A stretch of 64,000 bases of DNA from DASZQY01 sp963843565 (GCA_963843565.1 CAWJKY010000003.1:1-64000); one strand, 5' to 3'; numbered from the stretch's first letter, positions 1-8,650 are shown. Notes: generated from the letters alone by a model not told the origin. Numbers and translations are program-made.

Positions 1-32
1 TTTTTGGACAATTAGGCAGGCGGCTCGTCGAT

Positions 33-443
33 CTAGCCACCCAGGAACTTGGCGAGACGATTTGCAACGCGATCGGGTCGATCAAGCTGGCATTGCCATA
101 TGACTAGAGTTTTCCAGCCGGCCTTTTGAAGCTGCCTTGTGTTTCGCCGGTCCCGCGCCACGTTTGCGACGAATTTGGCCGACCAAAACTGGACGTTTGA
201 CTTAGGCATCGTTGCTTTCCGACAGTTCTTGTGTCGGTGCCACCAGCAGCCATGTACGAAGACGACCTTTCGCCGACTTGGAAACACAAGATCGGGGCTT
301 CCCGGGAGATCGCGACGATGGAGCCTGAACCGGAAGCCCAGAGAATGAGCGATACGTCTCACGGCAATCTCCGGCGCCGTGTTCGTGCTGCCAACGCGAG
401 CCATCAACTCGCTTCTGCGCTCAGCGCTTATGTGATCGACCAT
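33..443 (-). CDS. vsr: Very short patch repair (Vsr) DNA mismatch endonuclease
   Basis: This 136-residue protein has the size and layout of Vsr, the endonuclease that nicks 5' of the T in T:G mismatches left when 5-methylcytosine deaminates. Visible signatures are the start region around NTAPE, the SPDLVFP segment carrying the catalytic Asp, and the HGCWWHRHKNC segment that supplies the zinc and active-site His and Cys residues. It is the last gene seen in a leftward operon and its start overlaps the end of the methyltransferase gene by 23 bp, so the two are translationally coupled. This is the usual vsr/dcm pairing. The family call is firm; the recognised sequence context is unknown. Confidence 0.95.
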   Translation of the reverse strand: MVDHISAERRSELMARVGSTNTAPEIAVRRIAHSLGFRFRLHRRDLPGSPDLVFPSRRKVVFVHGCWWHRHKNCRKATMPKSNVQFWSAKFVANVARDRRNTRQLQKAGWKTLVIWQCQLDRPDRVANRLAKFLGG

Positions 444-1557
444 TGGTCTTCTTCGCTCCGGCGATCCATGCGAACAGAGCAGTGCTGATCTTGGGCGACA
501 CGCTGTTGCCGATCATCCGGAAGCTGTGCCAGACGGTAGGGTGAAATACGAACCAGTCTGGAAATCCCTGTAGTCGCGCTCCCTCGCGTGGAGTGATCAC
601 GCGGGCTTCACGCGGGTGCACCGGCCGCACTGACTGATAGGAGCCGCGGTCGCTTCCAGTGCCTGCCCGAAGCGTTGGGCTTTGTCCGTCCCACCGGAGC
701 CGTATGTGCTTTCCGATCACATCCTTCTGCCCTGCCCGTAGTTCCCTGAACCTCTGTTTGACCTCAGGCGTGTGGACGGTCTTGCGGTGAGAGGAGAACA
801 ATCCAGGAAGTCCCGCGCTTCCAAGGCCTTCTGGTGGCTCGCGTCTCGCGTCTGCTGCGTACTTTGACAGATCCCGGACGTCGGAATACCTCCACCAATC
901 GAATCCTTTCTCGTCGGTGGGCTCCATCGTGGCTTTGCCAAGGTCGCCAATTGCGTCTCTGACCGTCGGGCGTGGTCCGGTGTGCACGGGCAGGTCTTCG
1001 AGCGCGGGCACGTCCCACGAAGAACGATCAACCCCAAAGACGAACAACCGGCGACGAACCGTGGCCGCACCGAAGTCCGCCGCGTCGAGGAGTGTCGGTC
1101 CGACAATCTCGTAGTCCGTTGCGACCAGGTTGAGGGCGCGCTCTAGCACCTCACGATTGTCGAAAAAGCCAAGTCCGGGGACGTTCTCCATGATGAAGAA
1201 TGAGGGCTTCAACGCTCTGACCAAGCGGAAGTAGTGCCAGACGAGGTCACGTCGCGGATCAGCAGCGCTACGCCGACCGATTGCGCTGAACGCCTGACAA
1301 GGCGGTCCTCCCACGATCCCTGCTATTCTGCTGCCCGTTCTTAACGCGTCGGCGAACAGCGATGGTTCTGCTTGGGCCAAATCCCAGTGGGCCAGTTGCG
1401 TTTGAGGAAAATTCAGGGAGTACGCTGAAGTCAGCGTTCTGTCGTTGTCGACGGCGAGGGCCACTTTGAAGCCCGCCTGGTGCGCGCCGACCGACAGGCC
1501 ACCGCACCCCGCAAAGAGGTCGAGGACTAGCCCTCGGTTGCTAGGTTTTGCCGACAC
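421..1557 (-). CDS. dcm: DNA (cytosine-5-)-methyltransferase, Dcm family
   Basis: This is a 378-residue C5-cytosine methyltransferase. Motif I (DLFAGCGGLS) lies near residues 13-22, the catalytic PPCQ loop has Cys87, the ENV motif is at 124-126, and a TVRRRLFVFG segment matches motif VIII. The target-recognition region is near 200-290, followed by RLQGFPDWF and IGNSV (motifs IX and X). The start is GTG. A 72-bp gap separates it from the upstream gene and it overlaps vsr. In a restriction-modification setting it would protect self DNA; no matching restriction nuclease is visible here. Base composition is lower in GC than the rest of the window, which fits transfer. Confidence 0.95.
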   Translation of the reverse strand: MSAKPSNRGLVLDLFAGCGGLSVGAHQAGFKVALAVDNDRTLTSAYSLNFPQTQLAHWDLAQAEPSLFADALRTGSRIAGIVGGPPCQAFSAIGRRSAADPRRDLVWHYFRLVRALKPSFFIMENVPGLGFFDNREVLERALNLVATDYEIVGPTLLDAADFGAATVRRRLFVFGVDRSSWDVPALEDLPVHTGPRPTVRDAIGDLGKATMEPTDEKGFDWWRYSDVRDLSKYAADARREPPEGLGSAGLPGLFSSHRKTVHTPEVKQRFRELRAGQKDVIGKHIRLRWDGQSPTLRAGTGSDRGSYQSVRPVHPREARVITPREGARLQGFPDWFVFHPTVWHSFRMIGNSVSPKISTALFAWIAGAKKTNGRSHKR

Positions 1558-1629
1558 GTTTTCCGGACACGAATCGAGCGTAACGACTCTGAGTCAACAC
1601 CGGCAAAGCACCGTCATCAAGCCAGTCGC

Positions 1630-2574
1630 TCAGGGCGAGATTTGCGCAAACGTCGGATAGAATTTGTAGTATTTTTGGAATGATCGCAGTTGTTCTCCTT
1701 CCAGGTCAAATCCGAGCTCTTGTAGCGACTTTCGTGAAATGCCGTTGAGGGAGGGGAGCTGCGCCTGAAGCACCGCAACCTCACGAAGAGTGAGCGGCGG
1801 CGCTGTGATCAGATCGCCGTCCTGGCCGACCCAACGTTCGCCTGCCACAACACTCCTCACCGCGGGCAGGGCCCCCTTCGATGGAAGCACGCCCCCCACC
1901 GTCATCATTGTGGCCGAGTCGCGGTAGACAAGCGAGAAGGCCGGCACGAAGCCACCAGGTCTTGCGGCCAACTCGGCAGTCAACGTCATGAAATCGGTCA
2001 GCAAACCAACAAGAGTGACGGCGAAGTTGTCATCGTCCACATCCGTTGCCGACAACGAGCTGGTCAGCGTGTCTCCGAGCAACTGGCGGAGAAGTTTTCT
2101 CCGATCTTTCGGGGCGCCGTACTCGCCCGGCCGCCCATCGCAAGTGATTAGTAGAATGCTGTCCGGCGGCAGACCTTCGACCGAATTGCGAATGTCATCC
2201 ACCAAGTAAGGTAGGAGAGCTTTGTCGTAGTCAAGCCACAACAGCCACGGGCGCACGGACAGCTTTCGATCGGAAAATAGTCCCTTCAACAAGTTGAAGG
2301 TCATTCCTTTTCGCACCTGCACCGTTCGGAAGGGGCGGTTGAATTGCGCGCGTTTGAAACCGATTTCATTCCCTTCCATCGAAATCATGTCGTCGATACC
2401 GAGGGCCTTATGGGCGATTTGGAAGTCCGTAAACCATATCGATCCCATTCCAACATATACCATCCGTTCCAAGTTCAGCGAGGTCTTCAGTATCTTAACG
2501 CATTCAAACACCAGGTTCCGTTGAATTAGCTTGCTTGGGCGCAGGCTGTAGTTAATTGTGTCGAAGGACGCCAT
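1630..2574 (-). CDS. Unrecognised 314-aa protein of the R-M/defence operon, possible Rossmann/methyltransferase-like fold
   Basis: I do not recognise this family. The N-terminal half has a glycine-containing strand-turn segment (YVGMGSIWFTDF, about residues 41-52), an acidic strand end (ISMEGNE) and a WLLWLDYD segment. These occur in the order expected for motifs I, II and IV of a class I methyltransferase-like Rossmann fold, but none is canonical and activity is not implied. The ATG overlaps the stop codon of the upstream ATPase gene (TAATG), so the two are almost certainly co-translated and may act together. Low GC and operon position tie it to the ATPase, methyltransferase and Vsr genes. 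Confidence 0.8.
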   Translation of the reverse strand: MASFDTINYSLRPSKLIQRNLVFECVKILKTSLNLERMVYVGMGSIWFTDFQIAHKALGIDDMISMEGNEIGFKRAQFNRPFRTVQVRKGMTFNLLKGLFSDRKLSVRPWLLWLDYDKALLPYLVDDIRNSVEGLPPDSILLITCDGRPGEYGAPKDRRKLLRQLLGDTLTSSLSATDVDDDNFAVTLVGLLTDFMTLTAELAARPGGFVPAFSLVYRDSATMMTVGGVLPSKGALPAVRSVVAGERWVGQDGDLITAPPLTLREVAVLQAQLPSLNGISRKSLQELGFDLEGEQLRSFQKYYKFYPTFAQISP

Positions 2575-3932
2575 TACTTTCCGCCTACATAGTCTTTGTA
2601 CGCATATTCGAATGATTGGATGCCGACTTCGCGGTACGTCATGCTTGAGCTTCCGAAGCCTTTTGCTAATGCGCGGACGCGGCGTTGCGGCATCGAGTAG
2701 TTGATGTTGGCAGGTTTTTCCTTCGGGATGGGAGTGAGTTTCGGCAACGCCACGGTTTCGTGCTTCCTGAGTTCGAATATCGGGACTGCGGTTGCCGCCT
2801 GTTCGAGGCGCTTGGCTTCATCGGTCGCTTGCTTCCGTGTGTTCGTGTAAGCGATCCAGTCCTTCGTAATCTCGCGCATCCGCGGGAGAGCGCGTCGATA
2901 AACAGTGGACGAGACCTCAACGTTCCGCTTTGTGGTGGTGAGTGGCAATAGTGATGCCTCGGGGGCGTTGAAGAGCACTATGCCCAGGAAGCCGGCGTAT
3001 TGCGGATGCCACTGCGGCCACCCATCGGTGCCCCATCCTGCAACGACGGTCCTATCGGCCGCTAGGACGATCCGGCCGTTGCACGCCACGTACCAGCCAA
3101 ACCGGTTCTCGCCTTCATCGTCCTCGGGGTCGGAGCTCTCAGGCGGCGGCGCGGCCATGCCTGCGAGAATCTCGACTTTTACCGAGCCCGCCTCAGTTTT
3201 ATCGGTATATTCGATGCGCGCAGGTTTGAACTTCGCGCTCTCCAACAGTTCGATTTGCCAACCTATAATTCGGGTGCCATTCAGCGTGAGATTCAAGCCT
3301 CTGTGCAGATGCAGTGCGTAATCTCTGCCCAAGACTTTGCGGAGGTTTCGGATGAACCGGGGATTTGAAAACTGCGTTGAGGTAGCCTCGTTTAAGTCGG
3401 AGACCGCCACACGGACGCCAACGTCGGGCAAGTGACTAGTTGACTCTATATTGAAATCCCAGTTGTCCTTCTTGGGGTCACCGAGCCAAGCGTCAACGTC
3501 AATTGGCACGAGGAAGGATTCCCGTTTGCCGGACTTAAGCTGGTAGGTGCTCCAAATTCTGATGGAATTCCCCATCTTGAATATGGCGCGCTTCATTCCA
3601 ATTCCGTAGACTCCGATGCTGAAGCGCTCGGAGTCGGCTGTGTCTTGACGGCCGAAGGTGAAGGCATAGTCGACGGCCTCATCAAACGTGATGCCGCCGC
3701 AGTTGTCCGTAATTTCGAAATGCTCGCTCGTTGCTTGTATGTCGATGTTGTATCGCGAGAGGTTGGCGCCGCGCGAAAGGCTCATGGGTTTGCTGCCTTC
3801 GAGCTGCCAGGCCGCGTCAATGCTGTTGTCGACTAGGTCGAGAATACAGTCCTCGAGCGCGATATCGCGTGTGATCATACGCACGAAGAACGCCTTGGTG
3901 GGGTTGGCGTGGGCGTGGCCGAGACGTGTCAT
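2574..3932 (-). CDS. GHKL (HSP90/MutL/MORC-like) ATPase
   Basis: This 452-residue protein carries a clear GHKL ATPase domain: the N box (E27, D32, N36, D39 in a LDLVDNSIDA stretch), the G1 box DNCGGI at 76-81, and the G2 glycine loop GVYGIGMK at 107-114. The rest looks like a MutL/MORC-type transducer region and a less conserved C-terminus. MORC/MutL-like ATPases are known from comparative genomics of prokaryotic restriction-modification operons, where they sit with cytosine methylases and Vsr, as here. It is the first gene of the leftward operon, with a GGAG ribosome site about 8 bases before ATG. Its role (DNA clamp or remodeller) is inferred. Confidence 0.88.
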   Translation of the reverse strand: MTRLGHAHANPTKAFFVRMITRDIALEDCILDLVDNSIDAAWQLEGSKPMSLSRGANLSRYNIDIQATSEHFEITDNCGGITFDEAVDYAFTFGRQDTADSERFSIGVYGIGMKRAIFKMGNSIRIWSTYQLKSGKRESFLVPIDVDAWLGDPKKDNWDFNIESTSHLPDVGVRVAVSDLNEATSTQFSNPRFIRNLRKVLGRDYALHLHRGLNLTLNGTRIIGWQIELLESAKFKPARIEYTDKTEAGSVKVEILAGMAAPPPESSDPEDDEGENRFGWYVACNGRIVLAADRTVVAGWGTDGWPQWHPQYAGFLGIVLFNAPEASLLPLTTTKRNVEVSSTVYRRALPRMREITKDWIAYTNTRKQATDEAKRLEQAATAVPIFELRKHETVALPKLTPIPKEKPANINYSMPQRRVRALAKGFGSSSMTYREVGIQSFEYAYKDYVGGK

Positions 3933-4020
3933 GTACTGATCTCCAAGGATCGAGTGCGAAATCTAGCCTCCTTTGAGGCGCATTTGGCAAATTTAGTCGA
4001 AGTGTGGCCCCCCAAACAAA

Positions 4021-4539
4021 ACTTATCCCCCCTCCCACCCCCCATGAGAAACTGCACGCATTCCCGCTCACGAGGGGGCGCGCTCATGAGGCGTCACGAT
4101 CGCGGAGCGGGAAGCGGCGCCTGCGGCTGTCTCCGGTAACGGAGCGCCGGTGCGGGTGAAATCGCACCGGAAAGGGGTTCGCGCCCCTGGCCTCGGGACG
4201 TCCAGTGGCCGGGCCGTCGGCATTACGACCGTCTGCCCTCATGGCCCTTGCCCCGTGCCGCCTGACGCCAATGTCAGGCCCTGCGTCGGGGAAGGGTGTC
4301 GGGCTTAAGGCGCCCGTGATGCCCGCCAGACAATCGGCGGGGAACACCACACGGGCGCTGAAGCCCCGGCCACGGGGAAGCGAAAAGCCGCGGCGGGCGT
4401 TCGAGCGAGCGCCCACTAGACTATTGACTGGCACTCGCACGAGCGCCCGCCACCCCCTCATTGTCTTGAGGGAAGAAAGGGACGAGGGGACGTGTCGACT
4501 CTGCTGTAAGCCCGGGGCGCTGACCCGCTCGCGGGAACG
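4021..4539. repeat. Hairpin-rich non-coding element, copy A
   Basis: The 724 bases between the ATPase gene and the DUF3617 gene hold no convincing gene. From 4021 to 4539 they share ordered blocks with 47538-48000: ACTTATCCCC plus a C-rich run ending CCAT (4021-4045), a GGGG-TTCGCG-CCCC hairpin (4174-4187), the 14-mer at 4218-4231 containing GGCATTACGACC, and the block beginning CCCGGGGCGCTGACC (4511-4539). Between them are further perfect hairpins: arms 4147-4154/4163-4170, a CCTGAC/GTCAGG hairpin, and a CCCGCC/GGCGGG hairpin. Order and spacing match the second copy. It could be a structured RNA, a dispersed element or a recombination target; orientation and function are unknown. Confidence 0.6.
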
Positions 4540-4656
4540 AACCCGCGCGCCGTCGCCGGCGCGCCGGCGGCGCTGTGATCTCCGCCTCTTTTCGGGCGGA
4601 CCGGTTTCGGTCAGGCTCGCGTGCGGGCGACGTCGCGTTTGTCGAGGAGACAACGG

Positions 4657-5202
4657 ATGCCCTCACTGCGCCTGCTTTCCATCGCCCTTGTGGTCACCGT
4701 CGGGGCGGCCGCCGCCGTCCGCGCCGCCGCGCCGGTGCCGCTCAACGTCAATCTCGGCCTGTGGACCATCAAGTCCGTCGGCCAGGTCAACGGCGATCTT
4801 GCCGCCGCCGCCGCGAGCCAGCTCCAGGGGCTCAGCGCCACGCAGAAGAAGATGGCCGAGGCGATGATGGCGAACATCGCCAAGGCGATCACGGCCCCGA
4901 TCACCTATCAGCAGTGTCTGACCGCCAAGGATCTCGCGAACGGCTTCAAGCCCGATCCGAACGCCGACAAGAACGGCTGCACCGAGACGCTGGTGTCGAG
5001 TTCGCCGACCGCGCTCGACGCCACCATCGTCTGCACCGGGCAGGACAAGGTCGACGGCACCATGCACTTCGATGCGCCGTCGCCCGATGCCATGACCGGC
5101 ACCATCGACATGACCGTCTCGGTGCAGGGTGTCGGCCTTCAGATCACCCGCCAGCTTCAGGGAAGCTGGGTCAGCGCCGATTGCGGCAAGGTCAAGCCGT
5201 AG
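4657..5202 (+). CDS. DUF3617-type exported protein
   Basis: This 181-residue protein starts with a typical Sec signal peptide (about residues 1-24, hydrophobic, Ala-rich) and should be periplasmic. The mature part begins with a GLWTIKS strand and has paired Cys residues, the pattern of DUF3617, a family of unknown function common in proteobacteria. The ATG at 4657 is chosen because it gives the signal peptide and has GAGGAGA seven bases upstream. An in-frame upstream extension to 4621 is possible but would bury the signal. It lies 118 bp downstream of the conserved end of the non-coding element and stands alone. Confidence 0.75.
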   Translation: MPSLRLLSIALVVTVGAAAAVRAAAPVPLNVNLGLWTIKSVGQVNGDLAAAAASQLQGLSATQKKMAEAMMANIAKAITAPITYQQCLTAKDLANGFKPDPNADKNGCTETLVSSSPTALDATIVCTGQDKVDGTMHFDAPSPDAMTGTIDMTVSVQGVGLQITRQLQGSWVSADCGKVKP

Positions 5203-5310
5203 GCGCCGGCGCCGGCGGCGCCCTGCGAGGCAAAGCGCGCTTCCCGCTCACCCCCGGCTTTGAGGCGGGAATGAGCGGGCGCGGTGAGGGGAGAGGGGCC
5301 GCCGCAAGCG

Positions 5311-6246
5311 CTACGGCTGCACCAGCTCCACCCGCCGGTTGAGTGCCCGGCCCGCCTCAGTCTGGTTGGAGCCGACCGGCGCGAGGTAGCCGACGCCGGC
5401 CGTCGCGAGCCGTGCGGCCGCGATGTGATAGGTGCCGGCGAGCGCCGCGGCGACCGCCTTCGCGCGCTTCTGGGAAAGCGCCATGTTGTAGTCGTAGCCG
5501 CCCTGGCTGTCGGTGTGGCCGACGATGATGACCTTGAGGTCGGGCTGGCTGGTGAGCAGCTTGGCGATCTCGTCGAGCGTCGGCTTCGACTCCGGCTTGA
5601 TCACCGCCTTGTCGGTGTCGAAGTAGATGCCGTAGAGCGCGATGTGGCCGGCCTCTCCCAGGCCCTTGGCCATGGCGGCGGCGTCGATCATCTTGTTCTT
5701 TATGGCGCCGACCACCGTCACGGTCAGCTGCGCGGTGATCTGGTCGTTGTTCTGGCTGACCACGACCGCCGCGTACGTCTCGCCGCCGCCGTCGTTCATC
5801 TTGTGGCCGGCCCAGTAGTGGAAGTTGAAGCCGTCCACCCACATCTGTGGGATGGGCAGCGTGTCAATCGCCTCCGAGAAGGGGATGCCGCCGCAGTCGT
5901 CCGTGTCGCAGCGCAGCAGCTCGTCGAACCCGGCCTTCTGCAGCTGCGTCTCGAAGTTCCGCGACACCTCGAGGATCGATGGCCCGGGCCCGGTGCGGTA
6001 GCCGATGCGGGTCACCTGGCCCTCGGGCTTGCGCTCGTCGGTTGCCTTGCCGTCCTTGAAGGGCGCCGCCTGGAGCCGCGTCGCGTCGAAGTCCTTGGCG
6101 TCGTAGCCGGTGATGACGCTTCCCGCGAAGCGCCCGATGCCGGGGTAGTCCTTGGATCCGGGGACATCTGAGTCCTGCGCCAGCGCCAGCGGCGCGGCGG
6201 CAAACGCGATCAGGGCGGTGACTGCGGCAAGGATGGCTCGGTGCAT
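5311..6246 (-). CDS. OmpA-family protein with N-terminal DUF4892-like domain
   Basis: This 311-residue precursor has a signal peptide ending near residue 23 (LALAQ). The middle part, with a cysteine pair around CDTDDCGG, resembles the DUF4892 region found before some OmpA domains. The C-terminal 110 residues form an OmpA-like peptidoglycan-binding domain: FDTDKAVIKP, then GHTDSQGGYDYN, then LSQKRAKAV and a final NRRVEL. It should tether the outer membrane to the cell wall. It is a single leftward gene, facing the DUF3617 gene across about 108 bp of GC-rich inverted-repeat sequence. Confidence 0.88.
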   Translation of the reverse strand: MHRAILAAVTALIAFAAAPLALAQDSDVPGSKDYPGIGRFAGSVITGYDAKDFDATRLQAAPFKDGKATDERKPEGQVTRIGYRTGPGPSILEVSRNFETQLQKAGFDELLRCDTDDCGGIPFSEAIDTLPIPQMWVDGFNFHYWAGHKMNDGGGETYAAVVVSQNNDQITAQLTVTVVGAIKNKMIDAAAMAKGLGEAGHIALYGIYFDTDKAVIKPESKPTLDEIAKLLTSQPDLKVIIVGHTDSQGGYDYNMALSQKRAKAVAAALAGTYHIAAARLATAGVGYLAPVGSNQTEAGRALNRRVELVQP

Positions 6247-6370
6247 CGGGGTGGGCCCTTCTGGGAGGTCGGAACGGTGGCATCATCTCCCCTTCCGCCG
6301 CCCCGGCAATGGCCTCCGTCACACACGGTTGATGCGTCCTTGCCACGGCTGGCCTAATCTCCGCCCCCGC

Positions 6371-6847
6371 ATGACCAGCCGCCGCACCGTCCTCGTCTTC
6401 CTCGCCGCCTTCGCGTTCGTCCTCGCCGCCTGCTCTCCGGAGAAGGCCGCGGATCGCCTGGCGCCCGACCGCCAGCTGACCGTCGTCAGCGCCGACGGCG
6501 CCCGTCATGTCTTCACCGTCGAGGTCGCCCGCACCCCGATGGAGCTCGAGGTCGGCCTGATGAACCGCACGGAGCTTGGCCCCGACGCCGGCATGCTGTT
6601 CGACCTCGGCCAGAAAGAGGCCGAGGCGACCTTCTGGATGAAGAACACGCTGATCCCGCTCGACATGATCTTCATCCGCGCCGACGGCACCATCCGCCGC
6701 ATCCAGGCGAATGCCGTCCCCCAGGACCTGACGCTGATCCCGTCGAACGGTCCGGTGCGCGCGGTGCTGGAGATCAACGGCGGGCGCGCCGCGGCGCTCG
6801 GCATCAAGGCCGGCGACACCGTCCATCACGTTCTGTTCGGTAATTAG
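6371..6847 (+). CDS. DUF192 domain lipoprotein
   Basis: The ATG at 6371 gives a 158-residue protein with a short hydrophobic leader and a lipobox (VLAAC), so it is probably a lipoprotein. The rest is a full DUF192 domain: the RTPMELEVGLMNR segment, then a FWMKNTLIPLDMIFI strand, then a LEINGGRAAALGIKAGD ending. DUF192 proteins are small beta-barrel folds of unknown function. An in-frame extension upstream exists but has no leader. Its stop overlaps the end of the convergent DUF1989 gene by four bases. Confidence 0.85.
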   Translation: MTSRRTVLVFLAAFAFVLAACSPEKAADRLAPDRQLTVVSADGARHVFTVEVARTPMELEVGLMNRTELGPDAGMLFDLGQKEAEATFWMKNTLIPLDMIFIRADGTIRRIQANAVPQDLTLIPSNGPVRAVLEINGGRAAALGIKAGDTVHHVLFGN

Positions 6848-7707
6848 CCGCCACCGCCCGCGCCGTGGCTGCGGTCGTAGGCGTTGACCGCGGGCGGCTG
6901 CCAGCCGGCGAGCGTCGCCGGATCGGGTGCGTAGATCTCAATCCTGAGCGGATAGCAGGCCGCTACATCGCTCGAGTGCTCCGCCCCGCAGTCGCCGCCC
7001 GGGCAGGCGGAGAGCGCACCCAGCAGGTCGATCTCGGCGAACATCTCGAGGTAGTCGCCGGGGCGCACGGGACTTGCCTTCATGAAGTACTGGTGGGTGT
7101 CGCGGGTGAAGCCGGTGCACATGAAGACGTTGAGGACGTCGTGGACATGACCCTCTGCTTCGGAAAGCGGCATCCCGGTCGCGGCGGCGAGTGCCCGCGT
7201 CAGGTTCGAGTGGCAGCAGTGGTGGTAGTCGGTGCCGGCGAGGAGCCGTTTGGTGTAGGGGTCGCAGCGCGTGCCGATCACGTCGTGAACCCCGGCGCCG
7301 TCCGCGTCGAAGCCGTACCAGTGAAGCGTGTCGTGGGTGATGGTCGCAAGCGGCCGCAGCGTCGGAAAGGTCGACCACAGCCGGTGGCCGGCGGTCAGGT
7401 GGGTGGCGTGGAGGGCGCGCGTCTTGCCGCTGTAGAAGCGCTCCGACAGGTCGGATGCGTTCCACAGGTTGAGATCGCCGACCTGCGGGCCGTCCACCGA
7501 GACGATGCGGAAGACGTGCCCGGCCGGAACGCGGAAGGTGCGCGCGTCGCGTGGCGGCACGATCACCTCGTCGATCTGCGTCAGGTTCGCCCGCACCCGC
7601 GCGTAGAACGCCGCGTCGAACGGCGGCAGGTGCGAACCATCGTAGGCGATGACGGCCTTGCGCTGGCGGCGGGCGTCGGCGTCGGGCGGTGCGGCGGGCT
7701 GTTTCAT
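6844..7707 (-). CDS. Urea carboxylase-associated family protein (DUF1989)
   Basis: This 287-residue protein matches the DUF1989 family, often annotated as urea-carboxylase associated. A beta-rich N-terminal part with VPAGHVFRIV is followed by a conserved central block containing HDTLHWYGFDA, a Cys at about residue 143 and a DYHHCCHSNL segment, whose His/Cys residues look metal-binding. A C-terminal block has GDYLEMFAEIDLL. No urea carboxylase or transporter genes are adjacent, so the usual operon context is missing and the substrate is open. Length is slightly over the family norm. Confidence 0.8.
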   Translation of the reverse strand: MKQPAAPPDADARRQRKAVIAYDGSHLPPFDAAFYARVRANLTQIDEVIVPPRDARTFRVPAGHVFRIVSVDGPQVGDLNLWNASDLSERFYSGKTRALHATHLTAGHRLWSTFPTLRPLATITHDTLHWYGFDADGAGVHDVIGTRCDPYTKRLLAGTDYHHCCHSNLTRALAAATGMPLSEAEGHVHDVLNVFMCTGFTRDTHQYFMKASPVRPGDYLEMFAEIDLLGALSACPGGDCGAEHSSDVAACYPLRIEIYAPDPATLAGWQPPAVNAYDRSHGAGGGG

Positions 7708-7753
7708 CGGCCCATCATAGCGCCGCCCGCGCCGGCGGGAATTTCCTTCGCGG

Positions 7754-8449
7754 CTATTGCGGCGCGATCTCGTAGGTGATCGACGCGTTCGCCGTGATCG
7801 ACTGCTGCCCGGGCATCACCGGCACCGGCGGGGCGGCCGCCGCGCGCGCGAACACCGGCATCGGCCCGCCGCCCGAGTTTGCCGAAACCGACAGGATGCG
7901 CACCAGCTTCACGCCGGCTGCCTCGGCCATCAGCGCCGCCTGCTTGCGGGCGTCGGCGATTGCCGCCTTCAGCGCTTCGTCCTCGGCGCTGGTGCGGTCG
8001 GCGACGTCGAAGCGGATGCCGCTCACCCGGTTGGCGCCGGCAGAGACCACGTGATCGAGGAGGCTGCCTGAACTGGCGATGTCGCGGATCGTGACGCGCA
8101 CGGTGTTGCTCACCTCGTAGCCGATGATCTTCGGCGGCCGGGTCTGCTGGCCGTCCTGCTGCTCGGTCACCGGGTAGATCGAGAAGTCGCTGGTGGCGAT
8201 GTCCTTGTCGGCGACGCCGCCGGCGCGGATCGCGGCAAGCGCGTTGGTGAGCTCGGTGGAGTTCTGGGCGAGCGCGGCGCTGGCTGTGCCCGCCCGCGAG
8301 GTGACGCCGAGGGTGACCACGGCGATGTCGGGGGTGACTTCGACGGCGCCGTTGCCGCTGGCGGCGAGCGTCGCGACCTGCGGGTCCTGGGCGAACGCGG
8401 GCATCGCGAAGAGAAGGGCCGTTGCCACGGCGGCGAGAAGCGATTTCAT
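7754..8449 (-). CDS. SIMPL-domain (DUF541) exported protein
   Basis: A 231-residue protein with a signal peptide (cleavage after AMPAFA) and a SIMPL/DUF541 domain: VEVTPDIAVVTLGV near the start, YEVSNTVRVTIRD in the middle and ISYEIAPQ-like final strands. The family is periplasmic, of poorly defined function, and related to oxidative-stress proteins in E. coli (YggE). The ATG at 8449 is preferred over an in-frame one 25 codons upstream because it starts the signal peptide and follows GGGAGGAA. It reads leftward, back to back with the tRNA gene. Confidence 0.8.
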   Translation of the reverse strand: MKSLLAAVATALLFAMPAFAQDPQVATLAASGNGAVEVTPDIAVVTLGVTSRAGTASAALAQNSTELTNALAAIRAGGVADKDIATSDFSIYPVTEQQDGQQTRPPKIIGYEVSNTVRVTIRDIASSGSLLDHVVSAGANRVSGIRFDVADRTSAEDEALKAAIADARKQAALMAEAAGVKLVRILSVSANSGGGPMPVFARAAAAPPVPVMPGQQSITANASITYEIAPQ

Positions 8450-8549
8450 GAAGGTTCCTCCCGGCTGGTTGCCCCGTCCCCGGCGCTTGCCAAGCCATTG
8501 CGGTTTCATTGCGGCGCGCCGCATTGTATAGGGGCGCCGATTGCCTTCA

Positions 8550-8625
8550 GGGCCTGTAGCTCAATGGTTAGAGCCGGTCGCTCATAACGATCTGGTTGCA
8601 GGTTCGAGTCCTGCCGGGCCCACCA
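8550..8625 (+). tRNA. tRNA with CAT anticodon, probably tRNA-Ile2 (lysidine type)
   Basis: All arms pair: acceptor GGGCCTG/CGGGCCC (one G-U), D arm GCTC/GAGC, anticodon stem GGTCG/CGATC with loop CTCATAA, and T arm with the GGTTCGAGTCC pattern. CCA is encoded. The anticodon CAT could mean elongator Met, initiator Met or Ile2. The acceptor sequence with C4-G69 and C5-G68 resembles alphaproteobacterial tRNA-Ile2, whose C34 is changed to lysidine by TilS, rather than the elongator Met tRNA. The identity assignment is an inference. Confidence 0.93.
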
Positions 8626-8650
8626 CTCCACCAACAGCCGGGGCGTCTTC

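Noticed and set aside
4173..4195. A tRNA-like T arm in the first non-coding element
   Set aside because: The GGGGTTCG hairpin resembles a T arm, but no acceptor, D or anticodon arms can be formed around it.
4084..4653. Open frames on both strands of the first non-coding element
   Set aside because: They are Arg/Pro/Ala-rich, lack ribosome sites and known motifs, and are not kept in the second copy of the element.
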